Assembly: GCA_937967805.1 (NCBI GenBank)
Contig: CALBTC010000449.1
Location: 1 to 8,958, forward strand
DNA length: 8,958 bases
Direction of reading: 5' to 3'
DNA from: an uncultured Anaerolineaceae bacterium
Lineage (GTDB): Bacteria; Chloroflexota; Anaerolineae; Promineifilales; Promineifilaceae
This document shows, piece after piece, positions 1-6,185 of this stretch (the first letter of the stretch is position 1; each line of letters starts with the position of its first letter). The notes under the pieces are model-generated. The model searched no databases, was not told the origin of the DNA, and saw only the letters and a list, made by a program, of their open reading frames with translations. The translations under genes and the position numbers were made by a program.

Positions 1-1
1 C

Positions 2-895
2 ATTGATTTCCTGGATTGGTATGATGGCAACGGCCGTCCCGGCTTCACCAAAGCAACCATCAACGCCTACCGCGAGGAAATGCTGCAATCTGGCAAGAGT
101 CGCTCAAGCATCAACCAGGCGCTGTCGGCCATCCGCAAGCTTGCGGCAGAGGCGGCTGACAATGGCCTGGTTCCCCCCACCCTCGCCTATGGTGTCGAAC
201 GGGTCAAGGGTGTCAAGCAGGAAGGGGTCCGCGCTGGCAACTGGCTGACGAAGGAAGAAGCAGAGCAGCTGATTAACACGCCGGTTACGCGTTGGCGGCA
301 GGAAGAGATTCCGCTGCGTAAGGCAATCCGCGACCAGGCGATCCTGGCGGTGATGATCGGCACCGGCCTGCGGCGCTCCGAAGTGGCTGAGCTGACCTGG
401 GCGATGATCCAGCAGCGGGACGGCCGTTGGGCGATCATCGACCTGGTGGGCAAGCGCGGCCGGGTGCGTTCGGTGGGCATCCCACCCTGGGTGAAGGTGG
501 CGCTGGATAGATGGGCGCAGACGGCTGGGGAGCGAGACGGCCGTATCTTCCTCGCCCTGAACAAAGACGGCAGCTTGGCCGGTTCCGTGCGCACGAAAGG
601 CGGCACCCGCACCGATGGGTTTTTGACGCCGCAGGCGATCTACAATGTGGTTAAGGAACATGTGCTGGCAGCAGGCCACTATAATAGGAAAGGAGAAGCA
701 GCCCTTGCTGCCCACGACCTGCGGCGGACGGCGGCGGCGTTGGCCTTGAAAGGCGGCGCCGACCTGCGGCAAATCCAGCAGATGTTGGGCCACGCCAGCA
801 TCACCACCACCGAACGTTACCTGGAGCCGATGCGCAGCTTGCAGGTAACGGCCGGGGACTTCATCCAAATTGAACTGGCGCTGGCCACGGGATAA
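2..895 (+). CDS. Tyrosine recombinase/integrase (5' partial)
   Basis: This is a site-specific tyrosine recombinase that cuts and rejoins DNA through a covalent phosphotyrosine, as used by integrative elements and for dimer resolution. The reading frame is open from base 2, before the first in-frame ATG at 80. The residues there (FLDWYDGNGRPGFTKATINAY) read as the N-terminal SAM-like core-binding domain, so the true start lies upstream of the window. Numbered from the ATG at 80, the catalytic set is complete: Arg98 in TGLRRSE (371-373), Lys125 in GKRGR, His212 and Arg215 in HDLRR, His238 in LGHAS and nucleophile Tyr247 in TTERYLEP (818-820). The gene ends 5 bp before the stop of a convergent gene. 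Sequence beyond LEP is a short tail of about 20 residues. It resembles XerC/D-like and phage or ICE integrases; I cannot tell which, and no attachment site is visible. The family call is near certain; the role as integrase of this island is inference from context. Confidence 0.95.
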   Translation: MDFLDWYDGNGRPGFTKATINAYREEMLQSGKSRSSINQALSAIRKLAAEAADNGLVPPTLAYGVERVKGVKQEGVRAGNWLTKEEAEQLINTPVTRWRQEEIPLRKAIRDQAILAVMIGTGLRRSEVAELTWAMIQQRDGRWAIIDLVGKRGRVRSVGIPPWVKVALDRWAQTAGERDGRIFLALNKDGSLAGSVRTKGGTRTDGFLTPQAIYNVVKEHVLAAGHYNRKGEAALAAHDLRRTAAALALKGGADLRQIQQMLGHASITTTERYLEPMRSLQVTAGDFIQIELALATG

Positions 896-900
896 GTGGC

Positions 901-1881
901 TTATTCTTGTGGTGGTGTGGTTGGTTTCTGCTCGTACAGGGCGAGTAGTTCGTTCCGAAGATCATTGTCATCCAGGTCGAAAAGCAAATCAAGCTCATCG
1001 CTGGTCATTTTGTCAACGCCCTGTGTCGAGCCGGTCTTGGCCGTTATGTCCTCAAAAAACCGTGCGTTTTCAATGATTTGTTTTATCTCAGTCACGATGC
1101 TCTGGTTCCAGTCAGCATCCTGTAGGCGTTGTAGAATGTGAAGCCGTTCATTGGCCTTCAGGTAGAGCCACAACGGCTTGACACGCTCCCAGAAGAAGTG
1201 ATGCGTCAACAGGTTCTTTTTCACCCGCAGCGCCCGCTCCTGCGCCCGCCGTTTTTCGCGCTCGTACTCTGCGTTGATTTCCTCCAGGACCTCGTTGAAC
1301 AGCTCTCTCTCCGTCCAGGTTAACTTCTCCGGCCACTCTCCCGACTGCCAACGGTGACGCATGATACGTTTGTTTTCTGTCCACGAGAGGGTTTCGTCGT
1401 AGATGGTATGTTTCCCCCGCTCGCTGGCTTTGATGAGGATAGTATACACCTGACCCAGGATACGGTTCCGTTCAGCTTCTTCGGCATTCTTCAGCTGCTG
1501 TAACCGTTCTTCTTCACCCACCAGGAAATCGAAAAGCACCTGTGTTTGCTTTGGAGCCAAGTTAATTGTGTTCGTGAGTACAAGTTCTCCCTTATCCTCA
1601 GGGTTGTTGATGGAGAGTTGCCAGGCAGGCTCCCCGACGACACACCCCTGTGCTTGCCAATCCGCAGCACGGCGTAACTGGTCGAGAAGGCCCAGGGCCT
1701 GCTGACCACTTAACCTGGTTACTTGCTGTATCTCACCGTCCCATAGAATCAGGCCCTTTTTCTCCCACTTTTCGCGCTGGTAGCGATTGGTCCACTCTGG
1801 CCAATCGCTTGCCGCAGGCCAGGTCTGCAAATTTAAGCGAAAACCCTGGCTTGTGTGGTTTGGATTCTCTGTCGCTTGCAT
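901..1881 (-). CDS. Hypothetical Trp-rich coiled-coil protein
   Basis: I do not recognise this 326-residue protein. It has no signal peptide or membrane segment, so it is probably cytoplasmic. It contains about 14 tryptophans, several of them in the first 50 residues and around 167-189. Residues about 191-222 are rich in Glu, Arg, Lys and Ala in a pattern expected of a charged helix or coiled coil. The C-terminus is acidic (DELDLLFDLDDNDL, about 295-308), which could be a protein-binding tail. The ATG at 1879-1881 is supported by AGGAG (plus-strand ctcct, 1888-1892) six bases upstream. Its stop is 5 bp from the stop of the convergent recombinase gene. It lies 102 bp downstream of the ATPase gene on the same strand and could be cotranscribed with it. 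Base composition is visibly less GC-rich than the neighbours and I see no CGGCCG hexamer in it, which may mean a separate origin. Its function is unknown. Confidence 0.8.
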   Translation of the reverse strand: MQATENPNHTSQGFRLNLQTWPAASDWPEWTNRYQREKWEKKGLILWDGEIQQVTRLSGQQALGLLDQLRRAADWQAQGCVVGEPAWQLSINNPEDKGELVLTNTINLAPKQTQVLFDFLVGEEERLQQLKNAEEAERNRILGQVYTILIKASERGKHTIYDETLSWTENKRIMRHRWQSGEWPEKLTWTERELFNEVLEEINAEYEREKRRAQERALRVKKNLLTHHFFWERVKPLWLYLKANERLHILQRLQDADWNQSIVTEIKQIIENARFFEDITAKTGSTQGVDKMTSDELDLLFDLDDNDLRNELLALYEQKPTTPPQE

Positions 1882-1959
1882 AACTATCTCCTAGTTGTGC
1901 CGCAAAAATGGTTGGTATTCCAGCGCGTGTGATCTAGCCAGAGCTTACCTCAAAGTTAG

Positions 1960-1983
1960 TTGAGAATAATCTATTATTCTGAA
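1960..1983. repeat. AT-rich palindrome after the ATPase gene
   Basis: The 18 bases at 1963-1980, AGAATAATctATTATTCT, are a perfect 8-bp inverted repeat around two bases. With one mismatch per arm it extends to 1960-1983. It abuts the ATPase stop codon at 1984-1986. As RNA it would give a stem of about 7 bp with a 4-base loop, but no T-run follows on the minus strand, so a classical intrinsic terminator is not supported. It could be an operator for the downstream minus-strand gene, or simply a stabilising 3' hairpin. Confidence 0.4.
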
Positions 1984-3411
1984 TCAGACAGACAACACTT
2001 CATCCAGCGCCGGCAGGTCTACCACCAACCCCTCACGAGCAGACAGTTCGGCCGCGGCCGCTTCCGTAAAGCCGGACCGGGCAAAGACCGCGTAGTGGAA
2101 AGACCAATCATCGCCACCTCGTAACTCCTGGCGCACCTTCGGTCCCTTCTGCTCGATCAGTTCGCGCACCACCTGCCGCTTAACCTTCCCCTCTCCCCAT
2201 TTACACTCGCCCAACAAAATTTCCTTACTTTGATGGTTGATGGCCACCACATCTACCTGCACCCGGCGGCTCCAATGGCTGCCCACCGCTTCCGGGGCAA
2301 AGGGTAGCTCGCCGGCGCGGGCTTGGGCCACCACCCATTGCTGGGCTAGCTTCTCAAAGGATAGGCCGACAAAAGCCCGCAATTCGTTTTTGATGTGGGC
2401 CGTGGTCTCTTCCGGGGACATCAGTTTGCTGAGATGGGGAAAGAGGAAGCGAAAGTAGAAGCGGAAGAAGGGATCGCTCAGGTGATAGCGCCCTTGCTTG
2501 GATTTACGTTGTTGGGCCGTCGTCAACGTCACCGGCAGGCGGCGTTCCACCAGGCGCAGCTCCTGCAGCTTGTTCAGATGGAAAGTGAGTCCTGATGAAC
2601 CGATGAGGCAATCGTCGCTGATCATCTTCAACGTATGGTGTCCCTTGCTGATGGCTCGCAGAATAGCCTGGTAAGTAGACAGGTCGCGCAGTTCATCATG
2701 GAGCAGCAGTTCCGGTTCGGCCAGGAAGATGTTACCCGGCTCCAGAATGACCTGCCGGATGTTGTCAACGAGGTTAAGGTCTTTGTCCAACCAGCGCAGG
2801 TAGGCGGGGATGCCGCCCACGACCCCATACAGCGCCACCCGTTCCTCGGCCGGCCAATCGGGAAAGAATTCGCGCAAACTGGAAAACGGCAGCGGTTGCA
2901 AATGCCACTGGCCGGTAAAACGGCCGAACAGCGGCGATTGATGCTGCATGATCGCTTCCATCGTCGTCACCTGTGAGCCGCACAGCACCAGAATGACGTT
3001 GGATTCTTGCAAATGGTGATCCCAGGCGTGTTGCAGAGCTGAGAGCAAAGCCGGGTCGGAGGCCGAAGCGTAAGACAGTTCATCCAGGACGAGAATCTGC
3101 TTATCAGGTCTTTCCGCCAGGCGCGGCGCCAGCCAGCGCCACAAGGCCGGCCAGCTATCAAAGGCGCTGGCCTGTTCTTCCGGCATCTCCAGCATCGTGG
3201 CCATGAAGCTGCGCCGCTGCAAAGCTGCCGGTTCTTTGTCGGCGGCCCAGTAAGTGTATTCAACACCGCTTTGCTGGCACCAATGTTTCAAAAGCTCGGT
3301 CTTCCCCACCCGGCGCCGGCCGTACAAAAGCAGCATCTGCGCTGGTCCGGGTTGCTTGCGTGTCAGCAGCCGGTTTAGAAAAGCGAGTTCTTCATGCCGG
3401 TCAACGAACAT
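1984..3411 (-). CDS. AAA ATPase with DUF234 nuclease-like C-terminus
   Basis: This 475-residue protein is an ATPase_2 (archaeal-type AAA) ATPase joined to a DUF234 domain. Its precise cellular role is not established in the family. Visible motifs are Walker A GRRRVGKT (31-38), Walker B ILVLDE (106-111), a CGS sensor-like strand near 144-146, the family motif GGIPAYL (199-205), and a winged-helix-like segment at about 272-295 (SSGLTFHLNKLQELRLVERR). In the C-terminal domain, Asp387 and the GECK motif (Glu402, Lys404), with Glu353 upstream, fit a PD-(D/E)xK nuclease fold. The start is the ATG at 3409-3411, preceded by AAGGAGAA with 4 bases after AGGAG. An in-frame TTG at 3424-3426 would place the ribosome binding site inside the coding sequence and is not the start. 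It is transcribed away from the zinc-ribbon gene, across a palindrome-bearing intergenic region. Length and motif order are typical of the family. Such genes are often found in accessory regions, and a defence or mobile-element role is only a possibility. Confidence 0.9.
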   Translation of the reverse strand: MFVDRHEELAFLNRLLTRKQPGPAQMLLLYGRRRVGKTELLKHWCQQSGVEYTYWAADKEPAALQRRSFMATMLEMPEEQASAFDSWPALWRWLAPRLAERPDKQILVLDELSYASASDPALLSALQHAWDHHLQESNVILVLCGSQVTTMEAIMQHQSPLFGRFTGQWHLQPLPFSSLREFFPDWPAEERVALYGVVGGIPAYLRWLDKDLNLVDNIRQVILEPGNIFLAEPELLLHDELRDLSTYQAILRAISKGHHTLKMISDDCLIGSSGLTFHLNKLQELRLVERRLPVTLTTAQQRKSKQGRYHLSDPFFRFYFRFLFPHLSKLMSPEETTAHIKNELRAFVGLSFEKLAQQWVVAQARAGELPFAPEAVGSHWSRRVQVDVVAINHQSKEILLGECKWGEGKVKRQVVRELIEQKGPKVRQELRGGDDWSFHYAVFARSGFTEAAAAELSAREGLVVDLPALDEVLSV

Positions 3412-3413
3412 GG

Positions 3414-3421
3414 TTCTCCTT
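3414..3421 (-). promoter_or_regulatory. Ribosome binding site deciding the ATPase start
   Basis: On the minus strand the sequence AAGGAGAACC immediately precedes the ATG at 3409-3411. This strong Shine-Dalgarno sequence fixes the start there and excludes the TTG at 3424-3426, which overlaps its upstream edge. Confidence 0.85.
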
Positions 3422-3441
3422 GGCAATAAACATAATTATAA

Positions 3442-3465
3442 ATATCATTGTTATAACTATGATAT
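3442..3465. promoter_or_regulatory. Near-perfect palindrome, candidate operator
   Basis: The core ATCATTGTTATAACTATGAT (3444-3463) has 10-base arms differing at one symmetric position, and one further matching pair of bases on each side extends this to 3442-3465. It lies about 30 bp upstream of the ATPase start and overlaps a perfect plus-strand TATAAT (3463-3468). A minus-strand TATAAT (3435-3440) sits at its other edge. Neither hexamer has a good -35 at 16-18 bp. A dimeric regulator binding here would control the ATPase gene and perhaps the divergent gene. No regulator gene is visible in the window. Confidence 0.45.
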
Positions 3466-3678
3466 AATAGACAATTAAATATTGCAAGATCAAGGCTAAA
3501 AGTTAACATAAAGCGAATGTTCGGCATGAGATTTTTTGTCATAATTCCGGCGAAAAAAAACGAAAAATTTCTCAGCGGGCTTCTCAGACGCGGAAATAAT
3601 GGATGAAGCAACCGTTTTTCTATGGTTTGTGGCTGTTTGGCGCTAAGCAAGAATAGAATGAGGCAGCGCAGTTCCTTA

Positions 3679-3687
3679 TGTTACAAT
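3679..3687 (+). promoter_or_regulatory. Candidate extended -10 promoter
   Basis: TGTTACAAT matches the extended -10 form TGnTAnAAT, with no recognisable -35 at 16-18 bp. Initiation would fall near 3694, giving a leader of about 35 bases before the zinc-ribbon gene at 3728. It is the best plus-strand candidate close to that gene. Confidence 0.35.
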
Positions 3688-3727
3688 CGGTAGGACGATA
3701 CAAGAAGACGGAAACGGACAAACTGGG

Positions 3728-4270
3728 ATGGCTAAAAAACGGAAACAAAACCTGCCGCCCCGGCGCAAGCGCATGAAACGGCCGCAACGGCTGGAATCGG
3801 CCAAAAGCTGGCTGGAGACCTATGAAGGCAACAAAGTTGTCAAAGCCTATCGAAAAAGGTACGGTGTGGATTTCGAGTGTGCGTTCACAGAGCTAGAGAT
3901 GTTAGGCGTGCCGGTTGATCCCGACTATAAGGAGCGTGTTCTGGAATCTGTGGCCGCCCAGGCGGCCGCCAAAAGACAAGAACGAGCCAGGGAACGGGCG
4001 CGGCGAGCCGATGTCTGGCTAGAGTACGCCGATGATGAGACGGCGCTGGAGCGAGCCGGGGAATGTGTGAACTGCGACATGTTTCGGCCGCTGGATGACC
4101 TGGGGCTGTGCCCGGTGTGCGCCGCGATGTTGGAACGAGACTTGATCCGACAACGGGATTGGGAGTACGCTACTGCCACGGCGCGGCTCAACGATGAAGA
4201 TCGGGAAGCATTGCGCCGCAAGGTCGTGGCTGAGTATGGCGAGGGTTTGGAGCTAATCGATCCAGCTTAA
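3728..4270 (+). CDS. Hypothetical zinc-ribbon protein
   Basis: I do not recognise the family of this 180-residue protein. The N-terminus (about residues 2-25) is dense in Lys and Arg, as in nucleic-acid-binding tails. The middle contains a short conserved-looking segment (KAYRKRYGVDFECAFTELE, about 39-57). Residues 80-93 form an Ala/Arg/Glu-rich charged helix. The C-terminal third carries Cys113-x2-Cys116-x11-Cys128-x2-Cys131, a four-cysteine zinc-ribbon pattern. No membrane segment is present. The ATG at 3728 gives the basic tail, but the ribosome binding site is weak (only GGAAA near 3710 and GGG just before the ATG), so the start is moderately sure. It stands 102 bp ahead of the macrodomain gene on the same strand. 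A structured leader lies between them, so the two may or may not share a transcript. Its composition suggests a small nucleic-acid-associated protein; this is inference. Confidence 0.75.
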   Translation: MAKKRKQNLPPRRKRMKRPQRLESAKSWLETYEGNKVVKAYRKRYGVDFECAFTELEMLGVPVDPDYKERVLESVAAQAAAKRQERARERARRADVWLEYADDETALERAGECVNCDMFRPLDDLGLCPVCAAMLERDLIRQRDWEYATATARLNDEDREALRRKVVAEYGEGLELIDPA

Positions 4271-4284
4271 CCGAAAAGTGATCC

Positions 4285-4364
4285 TGGGGTGAGTGCGGCC
4301 GTTATTCGGCCAGCCGTCAGGCGCGTAACCGCGCCGATGGGGTGAAGTTCGACCCCATCAGGAG
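4285..4364 (+). promoter_or_regulatory. Structured leader with three tandem hairpins
   Basis: Three perfect inverted repeats lie in a row before the macrodomain gene: GGCCG-TTATT-CGGCC (4297-4311), GGCGCG-TAAC-CGCGCC (4320-4335) and GATGGGGT-gaagttcg-ACCCCATC (4336-4359). The ribosome binding site GGAG follows one base later (4361-4364), 8 bases before the ATG. TGGGGTGA occurs twice (4285-4292 and 4338-4345), so ACCCCA at 4352-4357 could pair with either copy, giving two alternative folds. No T-run follows, so a simple terminator is unlikely. I cannot match it to a riboswitch class I know. Confidence 0.45.
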
Positions 4365-4372
4365 ATGCCTTC

Positions 4373-4858
4373 ATGCCCCAGTTTAAGACCGGTAATATGT
4401 GGACGGCTTACACGGCCGCCGACCTCTTCTTGATTACCACCAATAGCACCTTGAAGAAAAGTAGCCACGCATTGGTGATGGGCCGGGGAATCGCCCAGCA
4501 GGCGCGGGATCGTTCTCCGGGATTGGCTGAAGCGCTTGGCCAACATATCCTGAAAACATGTGGTAGCCTGGTCGAGTATAGCCTGCTCATCAGCCCCCGC
4601 TGGCCAGATGCGAAACTCGGTGCGTTTCAAGTGAAGCGCCATTACCGTCAGGCAGCCAGTCTGGAACTCATCCAGCGCAGCACGGCCGCTTTGCGTGCTT
4701 GGTGTACCGAACATCCTGACGCCATCGTTCATTTGAATTACCCGGGTATCGGCAACGGCCGTCTCCGTCGCGAAGATGTTTTGCCTATTGTCATGCAACT
4801 ACCGGACCAGGTCACTATCTGGGAATATCCACTGCCTGGCAAGGGGAAAGTTCTATGA
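4373..4858 (+). CDS. Macrodomain (ADP-ribose-binding) protein
   Basis: This 161-residue protein is a stand-alone macrodomain of the type often seen in phages and mobile elements. Macrodomains bind ADP-ribose or related nucleotides and some remove ADP-ribose from proteins, nucleic acids or RNA ends. The supporting motifs are TTNSTLKKSSHALVMGRGIA (22-41), comparable to the adenosine-side loop and GxG helix of the family; LGAFQVKRHY (82-91); and LNYPGIGNGRL (121-131), the phosphate-binding loop. Length is normal for a single domain. The Asn of the usual N-x-N pair is present (Asn24), but the substrate cannot be deduced. The ATG at 4373 has GGAG 8 bases upstream, directly after the leader hairpins. 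The next gene overlaps its stop (ATGA at 4855-4858), so the two are translationally coupled. It opens the operon that runs into the PRTRC cassette. It is not paired with a DarT-like toxin in this window. Confidence 0.85.
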   Translation: MPQFKTGNMWTAYTAADLFLITTNSTLKKSSHALVMGRGIAQQARDRSPGLAEALGQHILKTCGSLVEYSLLISPRWPDAKLGAFQVKRHYRQAASLELIQRSTAALRAWCTEHPDAIVHLNYPGIGNGRLRREDVLPIVMQLPDQVTIWEYPLPGKGKVL

Positions 4859-5163
4859 CTAATCCCGACTGGAATTGGCAGGTTAAACTTGGCTGCGGCC
4901 GCAGCGACACCGGTGCCCACCACCGGGCCATTGGAATCGCCCGGCAACTGTTAGCGATTGGCCGTTGGTCCGATCACCCGAACACGCTCATCGTCATCCA
5001 TGACGCTTACGACCTTCATCGCCAACTGCAACTATCCGGACAAGGCGTATATGACGCGGATCACAATGTAACTGTGTACCCGGCCGTTTATGAACTGGAT
5101 GCTGGCCGGGATTATGAGATTGTCTCTATGAGCGATTCGTTCCGGCAGATACACGACCTGTAA
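4855..5163 (+). CDS. Hypothetical 102-residue protein
   Basis: I do not recognise this small protein. It starts with an ATG that overlaps the stop of the macrodomain gene in ATGA, with AAGGGGAAAG as a possible ribosome binding site, so it is very likely translated together with it. It is rich in histidine (His22, His23, His41, His49, His55, His69, His99) and has a central hydrophobic strand (NTLIVIHDAYDLH, about 43-55) followed by YPAVYELDAGRDYEIV (about 75-90), suggesting a small mixed alpha/beta fold. There is no signal peptide, membrane segment or cysteine pair. It is too short to be a DarT-type ADP-ribosyltransferase. Its tight coupling suggests a partner or accessory of the macrodomain protein, which is inference only. 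Confidence 0.7.
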   Translation: MTNPDWNWQVKLGCGRSDTGAHHRAIGIARQLLAIGRWSDHPNTLIVIHDAYDLHRQLQLSGQGVYDADHNVTVYPAVYELDAGRDYEIVSMSDSFRQIHDL

Positions 5164-5196
5164 AACTATCCCCCACCCCATTCACTGGAGCACATT

Positions 5197-6168
5197 ATGG
5201 AAAAACTGAAAAACCACGTCGCCGCCCTACCGACCATTATGGTGGGTGGTGAGACTTACCTTTCCTACCAGGCGGTCACGGATACGGTGGCCGCTTTTTT
5301 GTACCCCGAAGGAGACCCCACCCACCCTACCAACCAGATTGATGAAACGAGGTACCTGCGCATCCTGGAAACAGCCGATACCCTTTGCCGAGAGCTGGGG
5401 TACGCTGACGTGGTGAAACTCGTGCCGCCGGACGTTCAGTTTTCTGAAATGGGCTTGTACTGGACGGCGGCTGCGGCTTCGCTCAGTCCGGGCATTTCTA
5501 CAGAAGAGGAACCGGTTTTGATTCACGCCGGGCCTGACCGCATCGACATGATCCAGGATGGCCTCTTGCTTGATGCCCGCCTCAGCCGACTGGGATTGGC
5601 GGAAGTCACCCGGCAGCATTTCAAAATCCCGGTCACCGCTTCTGATGCTGTCATTGACCTGATGCAGCGAGCCGTTAATTCGGACTGGCCTAACGATTAT
5701 AAGGGGATCTGGCACGACATCCTGGGGATGTGCGTAGCTGGCGGCCGAGACATCAGTGTCACGGAACGGGTCTTCACCGTCATCATTCGTGGTTTGGGCC
5801 AGCGACGTTACTGGCGCTTCAAAGCCTGCATCCAGCAGGATAACAGCGGCGCGCCCTACCTAACGATACGTTTGGCTGATGAGGGCGATCCCAAGGCCCT
5901 GTTTGAGCTGGGCCACGTGGTGATGACGCCGGGGGCGGCTGAGCTGGGCGTAGATTTTGCGCCCTATCTGGCCCGACATGCCCAGGGGGACTGGGGTGAC
6001 GATTTGGACAGCTTCGATAGACGGCAGAACGATACGGCCGTCCAAGAAGGGTATCGCATCCTGTCCGCCTATACCGTCCCCGTTGGTGATGACGAGACAG
6101 AACGGATCTGGATTATCACCGAAGCCGATCGGTCGGCGACTTCCGTTCTCCTGCCCTCCGAATATTAA
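5197..6168 (+). CDS. Three-part plasmid-type protein, DUF6573-like
   Basis: This 323-residue protein appears to join parts that usually occur separately. Residues 1 to about 110 are unrecognised. Residues about 115-228 (DGLLLDARLSRLGL..., IWHDILGMC, YLTIRLADEGD) resemble DUF6573 proteins, which have a DGVLVDV-like start and a V/LTIxLPxED-like end. Residues about 236-323 match the short plasmid-borne proteins often labelled 'type I restriction endonuclease subunit M'. Their hallmarks are seen here: MTPGA, LARHAQGDWG, DRRQND, EGYRILSAY, IWIITEADRSATSVLLPSEY. That database label is misleading, since no methyltransferase motif is present. The ATG at 5197 has GGAG 6 bases upstream. The gene follows the previous one by 33 bp and precedes the ParB-like gene by 17 bp. 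These domains accompany ParB-like genes on plasmids and ICEs as I recall; their biochemical function is unknown. The C-terminal match is strong and the DUF6573 match moderate. Confidence 0.8.
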   Translation: MEKLKNHVAALPTIMVGGETYLSYQAVTDTVAAFLYPEGDPTHPTNQIDETRYLRILETADTLCRELGYADVVKLVPPDVQFSEMGLYWTAAAASLSPGISTEEEPVLIHAGPDRIDMIQDGLLLDARLSRLGLAEVTRQHFKIPVTASDAVIDLMQRAVNSDWPNDYKGIWHDILGMCVAGGRDISVTERVFTVIIRGLGQRRYWRFKACIQQDNSGAPYLTIRLADEGDPKALFELGHVVMTPGAAELGVDFAPYLARHAQGDWGDDLDSFDRRQNDTAVQEGYRILSAYTVPVGDDETERIWIITEADRSATSVLLPSEY

Positions 6169-6185
6169 TAGAAGGAGCGTTCCTT

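Larger units (their letters stand above)
3412..3727. other. Divergent intergenic region
   Basis: These 316 bp separate the minus-strand ATPase gene from the plus-strand zinc-ribbon gene. The part at 3421-3480 is strongly AT-rich and holds a 24-bp near-palindrome with TATAAT-like hexamers on both strands (plus 3463-3468; minus, plus-strand attata at 3435-3440). The part from about 3530 to 3580 has A- and T-tracts (a run of eight A near 3553). TTCTCAG occurs twice between about 3568 and 3587. A candidate extended -10 lies at 3679-3687. I see no convincing gene, RNA gene or T-tailed terminator hairpin here. Confidence 0.6.

Noticed and set aside
104..868. 254-codon open frame on the minus strand opposite the recombinase
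   Set aside because: It lies fully antisense to a gene with intact catalytic motifs. Its translation is rich in His, Arg and Pro without a recognisable domain, as expected of a GC-rich shadow frame.
3424..3426. TTG start for the ATPase gene
   Set aside because: It would place the AAGGAGAA ribosome binding site inside the coding region. The ATG at 3409-3411 is correctly spaced from that site and fits the family's usual N-terminus.
3375..3650. 91-codon minus-strand frame upstream of the ATPase
   Set aside because: It overlaps the ATPase start in another frame and spans the AT-rich palindrome. The product has no recognisable domain; the region looks like intergenic control DNA.
4336..4359. tRNA T-arm or known riboswitch in the leader
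   Set aside because: The loop contains TTCGA, but the stem is 8 bp and there are no other cloverleaf arms or an acceptor stem. I compared it from memory with fluoride and guanidine riboswitch patterns and found no convincing match.
4373..5163. DarTG-type toxin-antitoxin pair
   Set aside because: A macrodomain is present, but the coupled gene encodes only 102 residues without ADP-ribosyltransferase motifs, and the gene order and size do not fit DarT-DarG.
5905..6168. Restriction-modification subunit
   Set aside because: The C-terminal domain resembles proteins carrying that label in databases, but no methyltransferase motif (such as DPPY/NPPF or an AdoMet-binding FxGxG) is present.
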